Positions 35,240 through 46,545 of a DNA stretch of 64,000 nucleotides are shown here, piece by piece (position 1 is the stretch's first letter; each line of letters opens with the position of its first letter). This stretch comes from Paracentrotus lividus. Its lineage: Eukaryota > Echinodermata > Echinoidea > Camarodonta > Echinidae. The notes under the pieces were generated by a model. The model was not told the DNA's origin. It saw only the letters and a program-made list of their open reading frames with translations, and did no database searches. A program made the translations under genes and the position numbers. The DNA is taken from the NCBI GenBank assembly GCA_940671915.1, contig CALNVZ010000641.1, positions 6,290,890 to 6,354,889 on the forward strand, written 5' to 3'.

Positions 35240-36400
35240 TTTTGATGGTTCTTTGTCAATTCGAGGGTGCTGATTCCAAATCCGATGGGTGCCAGACGCC
35301 GAAACCTTGAGCATTTTTCACAAATCGCGGAAATTCAAAATGGCCGCAAAATGGCCGCCAAAATATGAAAATGGTTTTCTTGAGGTTGTTTTAGTGGTTT
35401 CTTGTCAATTCGAGGGTGCTGATCCGAATCCGATGAGTGCCACGCGAAACCTCGCGGTTTTACGCAAATCGCTAAAATTCAAAATGGCTGCCAAATGGCC
35501 GCCAAAACTGGAATCAGTATTCCAAGGGTATTTTGGGGGTTGTTTTGGTGTGGTTTTTATTAATTCAAAGGTGCTGATTCCAAATTCGTTATGAGTGCCA
35601 GCGCGGAACCCAACAGATTTTACACAAATCGCTAAAATTCAAAATGGCTGCCAAAATGGCCGCCAAAACTGGACATCAGTATTCCAAGGGTATTTGGGGG
35701 TTGTTTCGGTGGTTTCATATTATTTCGAGGGTGCTGATTCCAAATTCAATGAGTGCCAGCCTCGAAACTCAACAGTTTTATGCAAATCGCTAAAATCAAA
35801 TGACTGCCAAAATGGCCGCCGAATTGAAAAATGGGTGTTCTATTGGGTATATTTCAGGTATTTTTGGTGTTTCTTGCTAATTTGAATGCGCTGATTCCAA
35901 ATCCGATGAGTACAGCCACAAAACATACAGGATTTATGTAAACCGCTTAAATCGTCTGCCTAAAAATGAAAATGTGTATTATTTCAGAGGTTGTTTTGGT
36001 TTGGTTTTGTAATTTGAGGTGCTGATTTCAAATCCGATGAGTGTCAACCGTGAAACCCGCTAAATTCAAAACGGCCGCAAAGCAAGTGAAATGGAAACGC
36101 GCATTTGTTGATATCCAAGTTTTTTTTAAAATAATTTATTTCAATTGAGAACGCTCTTTTCAAAATATGATATAGAGGCACGAAACCTAAGCATTTTGCG
36201 CAAAATCGTCAATATTCGCTGCCATCAGCCACGTAAAAAAAATGTTTCTACATGGATATCCGAGGTTATTTTATAGCTATTAGTCAGTTCATGGCTCTGA
36301 TTCCAAATTCGATGGGTACCTTCAGGGAAACCTAGATTTTTTATTAAGCAAATAACATAGCGGTGAAAACGGCCGACAGTCATGAAAAAGCTTATTAATT
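35240..36400. repeat. Left-arm tandem array of the fold-back element
   Basis: The recurring order is TTCGAGGGTGCTGATTCCAA, ATCCGATGAGTGCCA, CGAAACC, CAAATCGCTAAAATTCAAAA, ATGGCCGCCAAAA, GTATTCCAAGGGTATTT and GGTTGTTTTGGTGG. The GGTGCTGAT box recurs at about 35265, 35414, 35580, 35729, 35888, 36018 and 36295. Confidence 0.85.
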
Positions 36401-37199
36401 CCAAATGAAAGCAAATTCGCGAAAATGCCTATTTCATCGCTATTTCTTACGTTAATATCTAGCGGTTCTTGTCATTACATTTTACTGATAGCAAAATGAG
36501 TCATATATAATTCAGTCTTGGATTTTTTTTTTTTTTTTCGTATTGTATATCGCATGTTTCGTAAGACATCCAAAAGTATATTCATGTCTTACTGCACTAT
36601 TACAGACATAATACATTTTTATATAATTTTAAAAACTGGGTTTGTGAGTGATCCTGCATCATGAAATATTCTTGGATTCCCCCCCCCCCCCCATATACAG
36701 ACAGAATAGAGGCTGTAAATGAAATACTGGGTTTTCCTTATTAACCCTTTCATGGTTATTGACAACAGGAGACACTACTGAAACTAAATTATCGAACACG
36801 ACTAAAAAAATAATTGTTCTGATTAGATGCACGATATAGGAGTACATCTTTTACATGTCATGGGCGGACCCAGGGGGGGGCATAGGTAATGGTGACTTTC
36901 TTGAAGGCAGAAGGTAAAAAAAAAGAAAAAAAGAATACAACTGAGAATGATTTTGAAAGGAAGAGATAATGTTTGGAAAGCATTTTCGCGTGTTGGTGGG
37001 GAGCCTCAATGGTTCAATACTGGTAGCACGGTTAGCTTGGGACCCTATAACAGTAAACGGCCAAAGGAGTCTCTAACTTATTTTTTTGCAATGTATGGCC
37101 ATAAATAGATTTTACATGAACTTTTGCCATTTCTTTCCACTCTCTTTCTCTTTTTCTCTTCTTTCTTCTCTGTCCTGTGTATTTTTGTGGCTGGTAACT

Positions 37200-37865
37200 A
37201 TTAGATTTGGAATTAAGCGCCTTCGAATTGGCAAGACACCACCAAAAAACCCTGAAATGTAACCCATAGAACACCCATTTGCAATTGGGCGGCCATTTGG
37301 AATTTTAGCGATTTCATAAAATCTGTTGGGTTTTCACGGTTGGAACTCATTGAATTTGGAACCAGCACCCTCGAATTGATAAGAAACTACCAAAACAACC
37401 CCCAAAATACCCTTGGAATACTGATTTCCAGTTTTTGGCGGCAATTTTGGCAGCCATTTTGAATTTTAGCGATTTGCGAAAAATATGTTGGGTTTTCGCG
37501 GCTGGCACTCATCGAATTTGAATATGCACCTCGAATTGATAAGAACCACCAAACAACCTCAGAAATACCCTTGGAATACTGATTTCCAGTTTTGGCGGCC
37601 ATTTTGGCAGCCATTTTGAATTTTAGCGATTTGCGTAAATCCGCGAGTTTCGCGGCTGTGGCACTCATCGGATTTGGAATCAGCACCCTCGAATGATAAG
37701 AAACCACCAAACAACTCAGAAATACCATTTTCATATTTTGCGGGCCATTTTTGGCGGCCATTTTGAATTTTTCGCGATTTGTGAAAAATGCTCAAAGTTT
37801 CGCGTCTGGCACCATCGATTTGGAATCGCACCCTCGAATTGACAAAGAACCATCAAAAAACATTG
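37200..37865. repeat. Right-arm inverted tandem array of the fold-back element
   Basis: Complement of the left-arm unit: AGCACCCTCGAATTGATAAG-like boxes recur at about 37216, 37365, 37525, 37680 and 37830, each followed by a GCCATTTTGAATTTTAGCGA segment. Confidence 0.85.
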
Positions 37866-37938
37866 TATATATCCAAAAACAAGGTTACATGGTCTCTAGC
37901 CTAGACTATATGGTTTTAGACGCGACAGCTTCGTCTTC

Positions 37939-38052
37939 AGCCCCTTTCACAATTGGTGGTGCGACTGCTTACAACCGTTGCGATTGTGTGCAACATTATA
38001 TTGTGACCAAATGATCGCAAACGATCGCAAAAGCAATTGTGAAAGCCCCCTT
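37939..38052. mobile_element. Short inverted-repeat MITE (about 114 bp)
   Basis: AGCCCCTTTCACAATTG and CAATTGTGAAAGCCCCCTT bound a core with GTTGCGATTGTGTGCAAC and GATCGCAAACGATCGC. It resembles the GGGCTGTCCCAC elements near 59791 in style. It abuts the fold-back element. Confidence 0.6.
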
Positions 38053-38730
38053 AGTGCCCCTGACAAGAATTGGGCTAATGCTTTGGAACATGAACATATA
38101 CTTCAAAAACGCTATTGTTAAATATGCAAATCCGCCGAGCTGGGTCTCGGTGTTAGATTAGTATTAATACATATCTGTCGTGTCTGTAACACTTCTTGGT
38201 GTGATATATGCAGCTTGGAAAAGACCAAACCATGCGTGCCATGTAAGAGCTCAGTAGGAAACTGGTCTAATAATTATTTCCAAAGCTGTAGGTATTATAA
38301 ATACGTAAAGAAATAAATTCTATTTCAGTTTATGAATTGACTACAAATGTTTTTATCACCTAAAGAGGGTGATAAAATCAACAGTGGTCCAGCTTCGAAA
38401 GATAATTACACTAATTGGCATATTTTTGTTAAGATTAAGCGGAAAGGCACTCATAAAGGGGTGAGAATCCATTCATACAATGAGTTAAAGAACTCCTTTT
38501 CGAGTGAATGGTGGTTACTTTTACACTTAAAAGTTTAAAGTAACCATATCCGAAATCGAACCTTAGTCGGTTTAGAGCTGGTGTATTGGCGTATTACATT
38601 CTATTTGTTTGTATTACGAGTGGAAAACGGCACTCTATTTCAACAAGTGAAAATACGCAGCCAGTCTATCAAAAGCATGACAAGTAAGCGGGAAACGGGC
38701 TTGGCTGGGTACTTTACCATTCAATTTAGG
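38053..38730. other. Non-coding stretch
   Basis: A perfect small hairpin, GGTTACTTTTACACTTAAAA then GTTTAAAGTAACC, lies at 38513-38545. TTCACTC-type motifs occur nearby. No gene. Confidence 0.4.
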
Positions 38731-39040
38731 GTGAAAGTTCCTTCACTCTAAATAAAGAGTGGAAAAATTCACTCCTTTACATGCAGATAGCACATTCAGA
38801 GTGTGGATGATATTTGGTTGCTGCATTTCAGCTGATTGTAGAAGCTTTCGTTCACCCGGCTCCGCGTGTCATGTTTTGTGCTTTTCCACTCGATTTTGGA
38901 GTGAAAGCTCTTTCACTCTAAATGAAGAGTGGAAAACACTAAGAGAGTACATTCAGCTCGTTGATGATTTTAGTTGCTGCATTTCAGCTGATTGTAGAAT
39001 CCATCGTTAACTCGGCTCCGCGTGTCTATATCGTGTTTTG
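38731..39040. repeat. Tandem duplication, period about 160-170 bp
   Basis: Both units start GTGAAAG-TC-TTCACTCTAAAT (38731 and 38901) and share AAGAGTGGAAAA, GCATTTCAGCTGATTGTAGA (38823 and 38980) and CGGCTCCGCGTGTC. Indels make the spacing drift. No coding signal. Confidence 0.8.
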
Positions 39041-39814
39041 ATAAGAGAAAGGGGGCTTGAAGGGGGTAGAAGATCGTGACCTCTTACTGCCAATCGCACC
39101 CCTGAAGGGTATTTAGTCTGTAGACATGGCGTGGAGAGGGTAGCTCTAGGGGTGACACGGAGTGACTTATCACCAGTTCAAAGTTTCAGGGTTGAGATGC
39201 AACCGTCAATGCGTTCGATATTTCGAGGGTTTTTAGCTCGCCGTATACCAGATAAAACCTTCGTCAAATCCGTGACAATTGTTTGCGGAAACTGAAATGC
39301 ACAGAAAATCAATAATGTTGTTTATTTTCGTTTAAAATTACACTATTTCAATTGGAGCCAACTCTCGTATTAAATTTTCCACTTTTACAAAACAATATTA
39401 TTTTATTCACCTTTTCTTCTTCTTTTTTTTCGCTTTGTTTTGCGTTCGCTTTTTGCTCATTTATAATGTACCCGTTTTATTTGCACACGTATATTCATCC
39501 GTGTATTCAATAACTTTGAATCGCCATTTTTGCTACTTTTTTCATCTAGCATTATCTATATATTTTTTCTTCAAAGTAGGACCTACTTATCATAGAAATG
39601 TTGAACCATTTCAATGGTAAATATTGAACGAATAAACTACATTTAGTTTAATCATGTATGTTCTATCATGATTAAACTACCACTTACTGAATTACTTTTT
39701 ATCTCATAAAAGTAACATTAATGGTTAATATGCACGCATCGTCTTTAATAGCCAAGATCCATTTCTTATAATACCACCACTTCCTTTTCTAACTTAAATC
39801 GCTCAATCAACATT
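39041..39814. other. Non-coding stretch
   Basis: Nothing recognised. Confidence 0.4.
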
Positions 39815-40300
39815 TTTTGGTAGCACTTCAGTTGTATCACACTTGCCCTATATCTTACACCCCTACTCTATAACCAACCCCCCCCCCCCTTCCCATCCTT
39901 TACCATGTTTACCCTAAACTCCCAATAGAACTGACAGCATTTCTCGGTATCACTACTACAATTGTTAACACTCCCTGGAACAAACTGCATCGTCTTCATA
40001 AAACAGAAGAGCTATTCCTTACAACTTACACCATACACTATACACCTAACACCATTACCCTGTCCCACAGCGTTGACCTCTCCCCGAACTTACCCCCTTC
40101 TTTTTACCTCCAAACAATCGATCCGACAACATATCTTGGGAGCACCACAGTTGTTAACACGTGAGGGGGAAGCTGCATATTGCTCATATTCCCTACACCT
40201 TACAAGTTACCCCTTTCTCCTACATTACCCCATCCAAAACCCCAATCGATTAGAAAACAGCTATTGGTAGCACTAAAGATGTTCACACGCGCTCCATCGT
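39815..40300. repeat. Degenerate tandem array, four units
   Basis: Units are marked by TTGGTAGCACTTCAGTTGTA (39817), CTCGGTATCACTACTACAAT (39943), CTTGGGAGCACCACAGTTGT (40135) and ATTGGTAGCACTAAAGATGT (40262). Three are preceded by AATCGAT or AATCGCTC boxes. C-rich stretches lie between. Proline/threonine-rich frames here are artefacts. Confidence 0.6.
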
Positions 40301-40450
40301 GTTTCTACCGTAAGGCTCTTGGGCGTGCGTGTATCTACAGTCGAATTACACCAGTAAAGTCAATAACCCATTTGCTGGTCCGGAGGAGTCGGAAAATAAT
40401 CTCATTTAAACGAAATCATAGTCAACGCTTCTTCCCCTCCCCCATTTTTG
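40301..40450. other. Short unique-looking stretch
   Basis: No supported feature. Confidence 0.35.
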
Positions 40451-40515
40451 TTTTCTCTCCCTCTCTCTTTCTCTCTCTCTCTCTCCCTCTCTCTCTTTCT
40501 CTCTTTCTCTCTTCA
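40451..40515. repeat. (CT)n microsatellite
   Basis: CTCTCT and CTTTCT runs on the plus strand. Confidence 0.9.
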
Positions 40516-40879
40516 AGCCCCCTACGATCTTGAAAAGCGAAAGGGTGGGGAAATGGTTAACATATCGGACTATAAATACTACAAGCACGTCACCGTTTTA
40601 TGTGTTGCTATTCTTATTGCTTTTTGTGGATGTTGCTTTACATCAAGACGAGCGTTCTTTTGTTTTCTGACGTCACGAAGCTATAATTACGCATATAAAC
40701 ATATTATGGTAATAGGAGATGCAGAAAGGCTAATTAAAATTACCATGGACTGAGCACAAAAAAAAAATCTTCGTTCTATTATTGTCATACCAAGTTGCCT
40801 TTTTGGTAGATTCTATGGACGCCATGGGATCATTAGTTAAATGAAAAATGGTCCAGGGCGGAAGATCAGGATCAATTCA
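40516..40879. other. Non-coding stretch
   Basis: Nothing recognised before the retrotransposon 3' end. Confidence 0.4.
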
Positions 40880-41195
40880 GTTTCAGTTTCATTTCAGTTT
40901 CATTTATTTCACATCCATTAAAAAAAAAAAAATATGAATAAACAATGCATCATATAGATATACAATACAAACAATTTTTAAAAATAGTACATGTATATAA
41001 CATAATTTACAATATATAAAAGAAAAAGAGAAAAACAATGCAGCGGATGGTGGGATTAGCAAAAGCCATTGGCTTGTCAAGGCTGATCCCCAATTTACTA
41101 CATTAAAAAAAAACTAAATGTGTAAGCTAACAAAAAAGGGGAAAAAAAACAGAAACAAACAAACAAACAAACACAAAAATGGCTTTAACAGGCAG

Positions 41196-42522
41196 TTACT
41201 TAAGAGGGTTTAAATGTTTCATTTTAAAATTGCGTTTCAAAGAAGATAGAGAAGGGGAATTTTTAAGGCTTTCTGATGAATTGTTCCACATGACTAGTCC
41301 TTTATCTTTAATAACAGCTACATTTTTATATTATATTTGGTTCTAGGAATATACATTATTTCAGAGTTTCTAGTGGTATATGCATTTATGGTTTTGTTTA
41401 AGACAAAATAATCATTAAAACAAGAAGGAAGTTCATTTTTTATATACAAAAACATAAAAGAGGTATTTGATAGTTCATAAATGTGCTCGAATTTCAGAAT
41501 ATTTAATTTTACTAATAGTTTATCAGTATGAGCATTATATGATGAATTTGTAATTATCCTAACAACTTTTTTTTTTTTGCATCACGAATACTTTTTTGAA
41601 CAAATAGGAAGCACAGCCTCCCCATAAAATGATACAGTAATTCAAATCTTGCAATATCATGGTATTATATAAGTTAACAAGAACACGAATGGGTAATAAA
41701 TGTTTTAGTCTATTAAGCACTCCAATAACTTTAGCTATTTTACAAGAGATGCAGTTAATTGGATTTTTCCAAGTTAAGTCACAGTCTATATAGATTCCTA
41801 AAACTTTCACGGAATTACACTTTTGTATTTCTTTACCATCTACAGATATAATTATTTATTACACTTTCATCGATACGTTTGTTTCTAGTTTTGAAAATGA
41901 CATAGTTAGTTTTTATTAAAGTTAATCAAAAGTTTATTGGCATTAAACCATTCATATATCTTTCTTAATTCATTGTTACGTAGATTGTTAATTATTACAG
42001 GGTCTTTTCCAGTCAGAAATAATGTGGTATCATCAGCAAATAAAATTGAAGATAATACATCGCTCACGGAAGGTAAGACATTCATGTAAATAAGGAATAA
42101 AAGCGGGCCCAGATTTGATCCCTGAGGGATTCCAGTAGTTATTTCATTATAAGAAGAAGAATAAGTACCTACATTAGTAAATTGTTTTCTATTTGATAAG
42201 TAACTTTTTATTAAAAGTAAGGGGGTACCTCTTATCCCGTAAAAATACAGTTTTTAAGTAAAAGCTCATGACCAATACAATCAAACGCTTTAGAGAGATC
42301 TAAAATATATTCCTACTAAAAAATCTTTATTTTCAATAAAAATACAGTTTTTAACGAAAAGGTTATGATCAATACAAACAAACGCTTCAGAGAGATCTAA
42401 AAATATTCCTACTAAAAAAAATTATTTTCAATAGCTTTAGAAATTCTGTCAGTGAAATCCAAAAGAGCATGAGAGGTACTATATTTTTGTTTTCTGAAAC
42501 CAAATTGTTTATTGTACAAAAT
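41196..42522 (-). pseudogene. LINE reverse transcriptase, C-terminal part, broken
   Basis: Target-primed reverse transcriptase of a CR1/L2-type LINE. In order on the minus strand I read ILYNKQFGFRK, STSHALLDFTDRISKAIENN, then GIFLDLSKAFD (twice because of a 97-bp tandem duplication, 42241-42434), QGSNLGPLLFLIYMN (42104-42124 onward), the catalytic FADDTTLF (42023-42040), NANKLLIN, FKTRN, a thumb region VLGIYIDCDLTWK through LKHLLPIRVLVNLYNT, then QKKVVRIITNSSYNAHTDKL, and a C-terminal WNNSSESLKNSPSLSSLKRN ending at a TAA at 41196-41198. Frameshifts lie near 41330, 41580 (T-run) and within the duplication. The endonuclease domain and ORF1 are absent. Confidence 0.88.
42241..42434. repeat. 97-bp tandem duplication inside the LINE
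   Basis: AAAAATACAGTTTTTAA begins units at 42241 and 42338. Both run through AAACGCTT-AGAGAGATCTAAA and ATTCCTACTAAAAAA. The units differ at several sites. Confidence 0.85.
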
Positions 42523-44929
42523 GCAAAGGGTGTCAAGAAAAAAGGTACGTTTATCATATATGATTTTTATGATTTTTTTTTTCAAAATATTTTTTCAATT
42601 CAAATGAAAAACAGACAATTAAATCCAATACAAAGTATAGAATACGTTCTCAGGAACTACTCATTTTGTTTTCGAACGTCTTTTGCAGATACCATACAGC
42701 GTTACATGAAATACTTTGTAAACATTTTGTTGGATGCAGTTAAAATTCAGTCTTGGTCGTTCCTATAGAGCTCGACTTTTTGTTACGCATGTTAAAACAA
42801 CATTCTGTCTGACGGAACTTATTTTTTATCGTTCAAATGCATCGCATTGGCAAGATTTTATCAAAGGTTGGCATAACTACCAGAATAAATATTCTAGTAG
42901 GTCATCGTATCCCTAACATAGGCTATTGCGTGTCTTGTCTAAAATAGAGTCTGCATTTGCCGCGCTTTCTTAATGAGTCTCTAAATACAGCTGATCCACT
43001 AGGAAAGGCATCATTAAACAAACTTAAGCAGCATTTGTGGCAAACGGTTCATTCAGAACATACATTTCACAGATGATAACATTCAAAATTGTCCTCGTCT
43101 TTAAACCACTTTCAAGACTATGTTTAAATCTCTGTTATAGTTTCTGTGAGATTTGATACGTGAAAGGTAAACTGAATTAATGTAACAAATTAGCCCTCTT
43201 CCCGATGTAACTGATCGGATGTGCAGGACGACCACTTATATCCAACATTGTCCAATATACAGTCTGTGTCAAATAAAATGGTACAGTTGGAAAACATTTT
43301 TTTATAGTATGAAGGTTAATATCAACGTGGTATTGTTTGTTATTTTCATAAAGCAGGATATCACTCTTCTTCTGCAATTTTTTCCATCACATTTGGTGCA
43401 GTATTTCTCACGAACATGGTTGTGACTTTATTTTGATCAACGAATAACTGTTTGCTACACACGTCAGAGATTTCGTCCATCATTTCAAAGCGAAAGTACT
43501 TCCCAAAGTGACAAATGATAACTCATAACATGCTGGCAACAATGCTTTAACCGTCGCACTAGAAGGCATATTTTCATATTTTTACTCTTTTTCACATATA
43601 TATAAGATTGTGACTCAGATAATGTCAAACTGTTATGACAGCTCGAGTGTATATGGCTACAGGGTAAGCAGGACTATTTATTTGCCTCATTTTTGCCGGT
43701 AAAGGGATATGATGTGGGTTGTGGATGTAATTCGATTAGTCCATGTTTTTTATTTGTTTGTTTGTTCGCCAAGCGGGACTGAGTTGCATTATTTGCTCAA
43801 GTTCATTTTGCGCAAACTCGGTGTACAAAACCTTTAAAAACAATAGGTTATTCCTTGTCTTTTTAGAGATTAAACGTTCACTATACACATGTATATTGAA
43901 GGTTGCTAATGGCACATGCACAGACGTTGACAAACATTGTACACCTTTACAGGATATCCGTTACTTTTACTTACCTTGATTCTTTTTCGAAACTGACATC
44001 GATAACGACCTTGAACCTGACGACGTTGAGCGTTCTTTATCGTGGAATCGAACACTCGAACACGCCTGATTCCACCTTTCACTGACTTGAACGCTCAATT
44101 CAAGTCTTTACTTTGGTGTGGAAATGAGGAAGAATGACGGACATTTCAAATTAAAGCAGCTCCTTTGCTTTCTCCATCGACTTTCAGACATGGATTTACA
44201 CTCGTGTCCAAGAACGATAACATAGCAATAGAGCGTCGAAACACCATTAACGGACTTGCCAACGTCAACCCCAAATTGACAAACTGCAAAACACTATCAA
44301 TTAACCGCTCACATTTAAGGAAATGTTCCCTCGTTAAGGACTCCTGGATTCGTGTCGTTTAAGAGCTGGAAATCTCGTCCCTGTTTACTGGCATGCCATA
44401 AAGTCGAAGGAAGCAGAAAAAAGGGGGAAATGTTGTTGAATTTAAGACCCTTGCTCGTTAGTCGTGAGGGAAATTACCGCCAGCTATCATGGCGAAAAGT
44501 TAATATCAGATCCTGACTGGTCGGACTAGTGTAAGTGCATTAGCTAGCGGCACTGCAACGTATCTCGGGAAGAGAGTGCAGTTCATAGCATTTTGTGCGT
44601 TTGCTTGTTGCTTCAAAGTCTTGCTTTCATCTCCAAGTTTGTAATCGTGTACAACATCTCCCGCGCTTAGGAATTCCTGTTTTTGTTTGCTTGTGGTTAT
44701 TTTTTCTTCTCCCCATTATCTAATTCTAACATTTAATCAAAGAAGCTCAATGAGCTCTACTATGACACAAAAGAATTCTCTCTTCTTCTCTTCTTTTTTA
44801 TTATTTTTTGATAGACTCCCATTCAAGCGTCAGGAAGAGTTGGGGTTTTCGTAATTATGCAATTTCCCCTGCTCAAAGAACCGCTTTAAAAGAAGGCGCA
44901 AATCGTCCTTATTCTTAATTAATGACATT
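42523..44929. other. Non-coding stretch
   Basis: No gene or repeat family is called. A 39-residue plus-strand open segment at 42957-43074 (LPRFLNESLNTADPLGKASL and on) faintly recalls retroelement C-termini but has stops on both sides. The 43,900-44,500 part looks like complex unique sequence of unknown role. Confidence 0.4.
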
Positions 44930-45080
44930 TTTACCTGTCTGGAATATACTATAAATGAATTACCATGGTGCATAATAAGGCTTCGGAATCAAAGCAGGGT
45001 ACATTATTACCTGTCAGGAATGTATTTTGAATGGTATTGTTGTGCATTATAAGGCTTCGGAATCCATAACAGTGCAACGT
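44930..45080. repeat. 76-bp tandem duplication
   Basis: TTACCTGTCTGGAATATACT (44931) and TTACCTGTCAGGAATGTATT (45007) begin two units that share GTGCAT-ATAAGGCTTCGGAATC. Confidence 0.8.
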
Positions 45081-46061
45081 GTTGACTTTTGTTGTCATGA
45101 ACAATATAAGCTCTGTACGGCATGTACAGGACGGCATATAGGAAGATTAGACGACATGACTGTATAAACAAACATACATGTCATCGGATATTGATAAAAT
45201 GTGATGAACAAGTATTTAACAAATCAAACCAATTATAGAGAAACCCATTTTGTGTGTAGTTTTCTCTTAGCATTAATCAACATGTGGAAATTGCACAAAC
45301 ATTAATCAATACTGTGCATCTTCAAATATATTCCTGTACCATACATAGGCCTAATAAATTTAATCGCCCTCCATCATAATACACACATACAAATAATGGC
45401 TTCCGAGGAAAACAAGTCAATTGTATGCATGCAATGCACATCCAAATTGGATGTGGAGTAATTGATTATATTAGAAGTTTGTTATTGAGAAGACCTCTAA
45501 ACCGAGGGCATCTGTTCGAAAATGCCCAATCTATATAAAATTCAATTGTCGAACTTTTGTCAGGTAAGGAAAAGGTAAACATCGACCCCCTGCACACTAC
45601 CGAATCATCACCAGGCCGATTCCGTGCAGCCCTTTTAATTCAATGTAATATTTCGGTTGGATTGATCTCGCTTTTTTATGGTCTCTCTGTGGTGTGACTG
45701 AAATGTAACGGTCACAACCATAAGTGCGTCGGTCGTGCAACTCTCAGCGATATCGACACGCAAGGAATAATGATTATTGTAAGAGTCGGCAGCCGCCTGA
45801 CGCAGGCAGCGGGAAACAATTATTTTTTACTCATATCTTCTTTTTTGTATTTTTATTATTATTTTTTTTTTTAATTTGTCGCATGCGCACAATGACAATA
45901 GGTTATACCCTTAGTAGTTTAAATCATGTTTAATTATAATCATGCAATAAAGTTGAATGTAATTGTTATAAGAATGTTAAGCGACAATGTAATTTGTATG
46001 TGCCATAATCAAATAAAATATCACATGCACCATGAGTGTCAATTTTGACAAACATGGCGCG
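45081..46061. other. Non-coding stretch
   Basis: T-rich patch near 45840-45870; otherwise nothing recognised. Confidence 0.4.
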
Positions 46062-46545
46062 GTATAAACGTTAATATTATTATTACTATCATTATTCACA
46101 CCTATACGAAACTTTTAATAGCTTTATAAGACTGTTGATATCAGTATAGCTTCGTAGTTGCATTTCTAGCGACACGGACAGTCAATCTAACCACTTGGGT
46201 TTGAGTCTTGAACTTTCCTTTGACATTACTTTGTTTGTTTTGTTTTTTGTTTTTATTTGTTTGTGTGTGTGTGTGTTGTTGATGTTTGTTGTTTTGTTGT
46301 ATAAATGTTAAATATTATTATTACTATCATTATTCACACATATACGAACTTTTAATAGCTTTATAAGACTGTTGATATCAGTATAGCTTCGTAGTTGCAT
46401 TTCTAGCGACACGGACAGTCAATCTAACCACTTGGGTTTGGGTCTTGAACTTTACTTTGACATTACTTTGTTTGTTTTTGTTTTTGTTTTTATTTGTTTG
46501 TGTGTGTGTGTGTGTGTTGTTGTAGTTTGTTGTTTTTATTTGTTT
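46062..46545. repeat. 238-bp tandem duplication, nearly identical units
   Basis: Unit 1 (46062-46299) and unit 2 (46300-46545) match almost base for base from TTACTATCATTATTCACAC (46083, 46321) through CTTCGTAGTTGCATTTCTAG, GACACGGACAGTCAATCTAA, CCACTTGGGTTTG-GTCTTGAAC and a T/G-rich tail with (GT)n. The segment CACTTGGGTTTGAGTCTTGA looks like the 3' part of a tRNA-derived repeat. The high identity marks this as one of the youngest duplications in the window. Confidence 0.9.

Larger units (their letters stand above)
35178..37910. mobile_element. 2.7-kb fold-back element with tandem-repeat arms
   Basis: Outer ends TTAGTCCAGGCTAGG and the complement of ATAGTCTAGGCTAG are inverted. Both arms next carry a segment with ATATACAATGTTTTTTGATG and then tandem units of about 150 bp (left arm 35240-36400, seven or eight units decaying inward; right arm 37200-37860, five units, inverted). 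The unpaired middle (36400-37190) has a C-run and T-run. No transposase is found. The repeat-arm design is that of fold-back elements. Frames in the units are repeat artefacts. Confidence 0.8.
40880..42522 (-). mobile_element. 5'-truncated CR1/L2-like LINE
   Basis: A non-LTR retrotransposon on the minus strand. The 3' part of the reverse transcriptase gene (42522 down to 41196) is followed by about 315 bp of 3' untranslated sequence that ends in repeats of TGAAACTGAA (about 40880-40910). There is no long poly-A tail; a short repeat tail is typical of the CR1/L2 group. Homology stops abruptly near 42522 inside the polymerase, the usual 5' truncation. The frame is broken, so the copy is dead. 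Confidence 0.88.

Noticed and set aside
35289-35885. Two adjacent open frames with repeated KFKMAAKWPP-type residues
   Set aside because: They read through the tandem units of the fold-back element; the inverted arm gives the mirror frames, so this is repeat structure and not a protein.
42957-43074. 39-residue plus-strand segment resembling a retroelement C-terminus
   Set aside because: Too short, stops on both sides in frame, no upstream polymerase homology; also opposite in strand to the nearby LINE.
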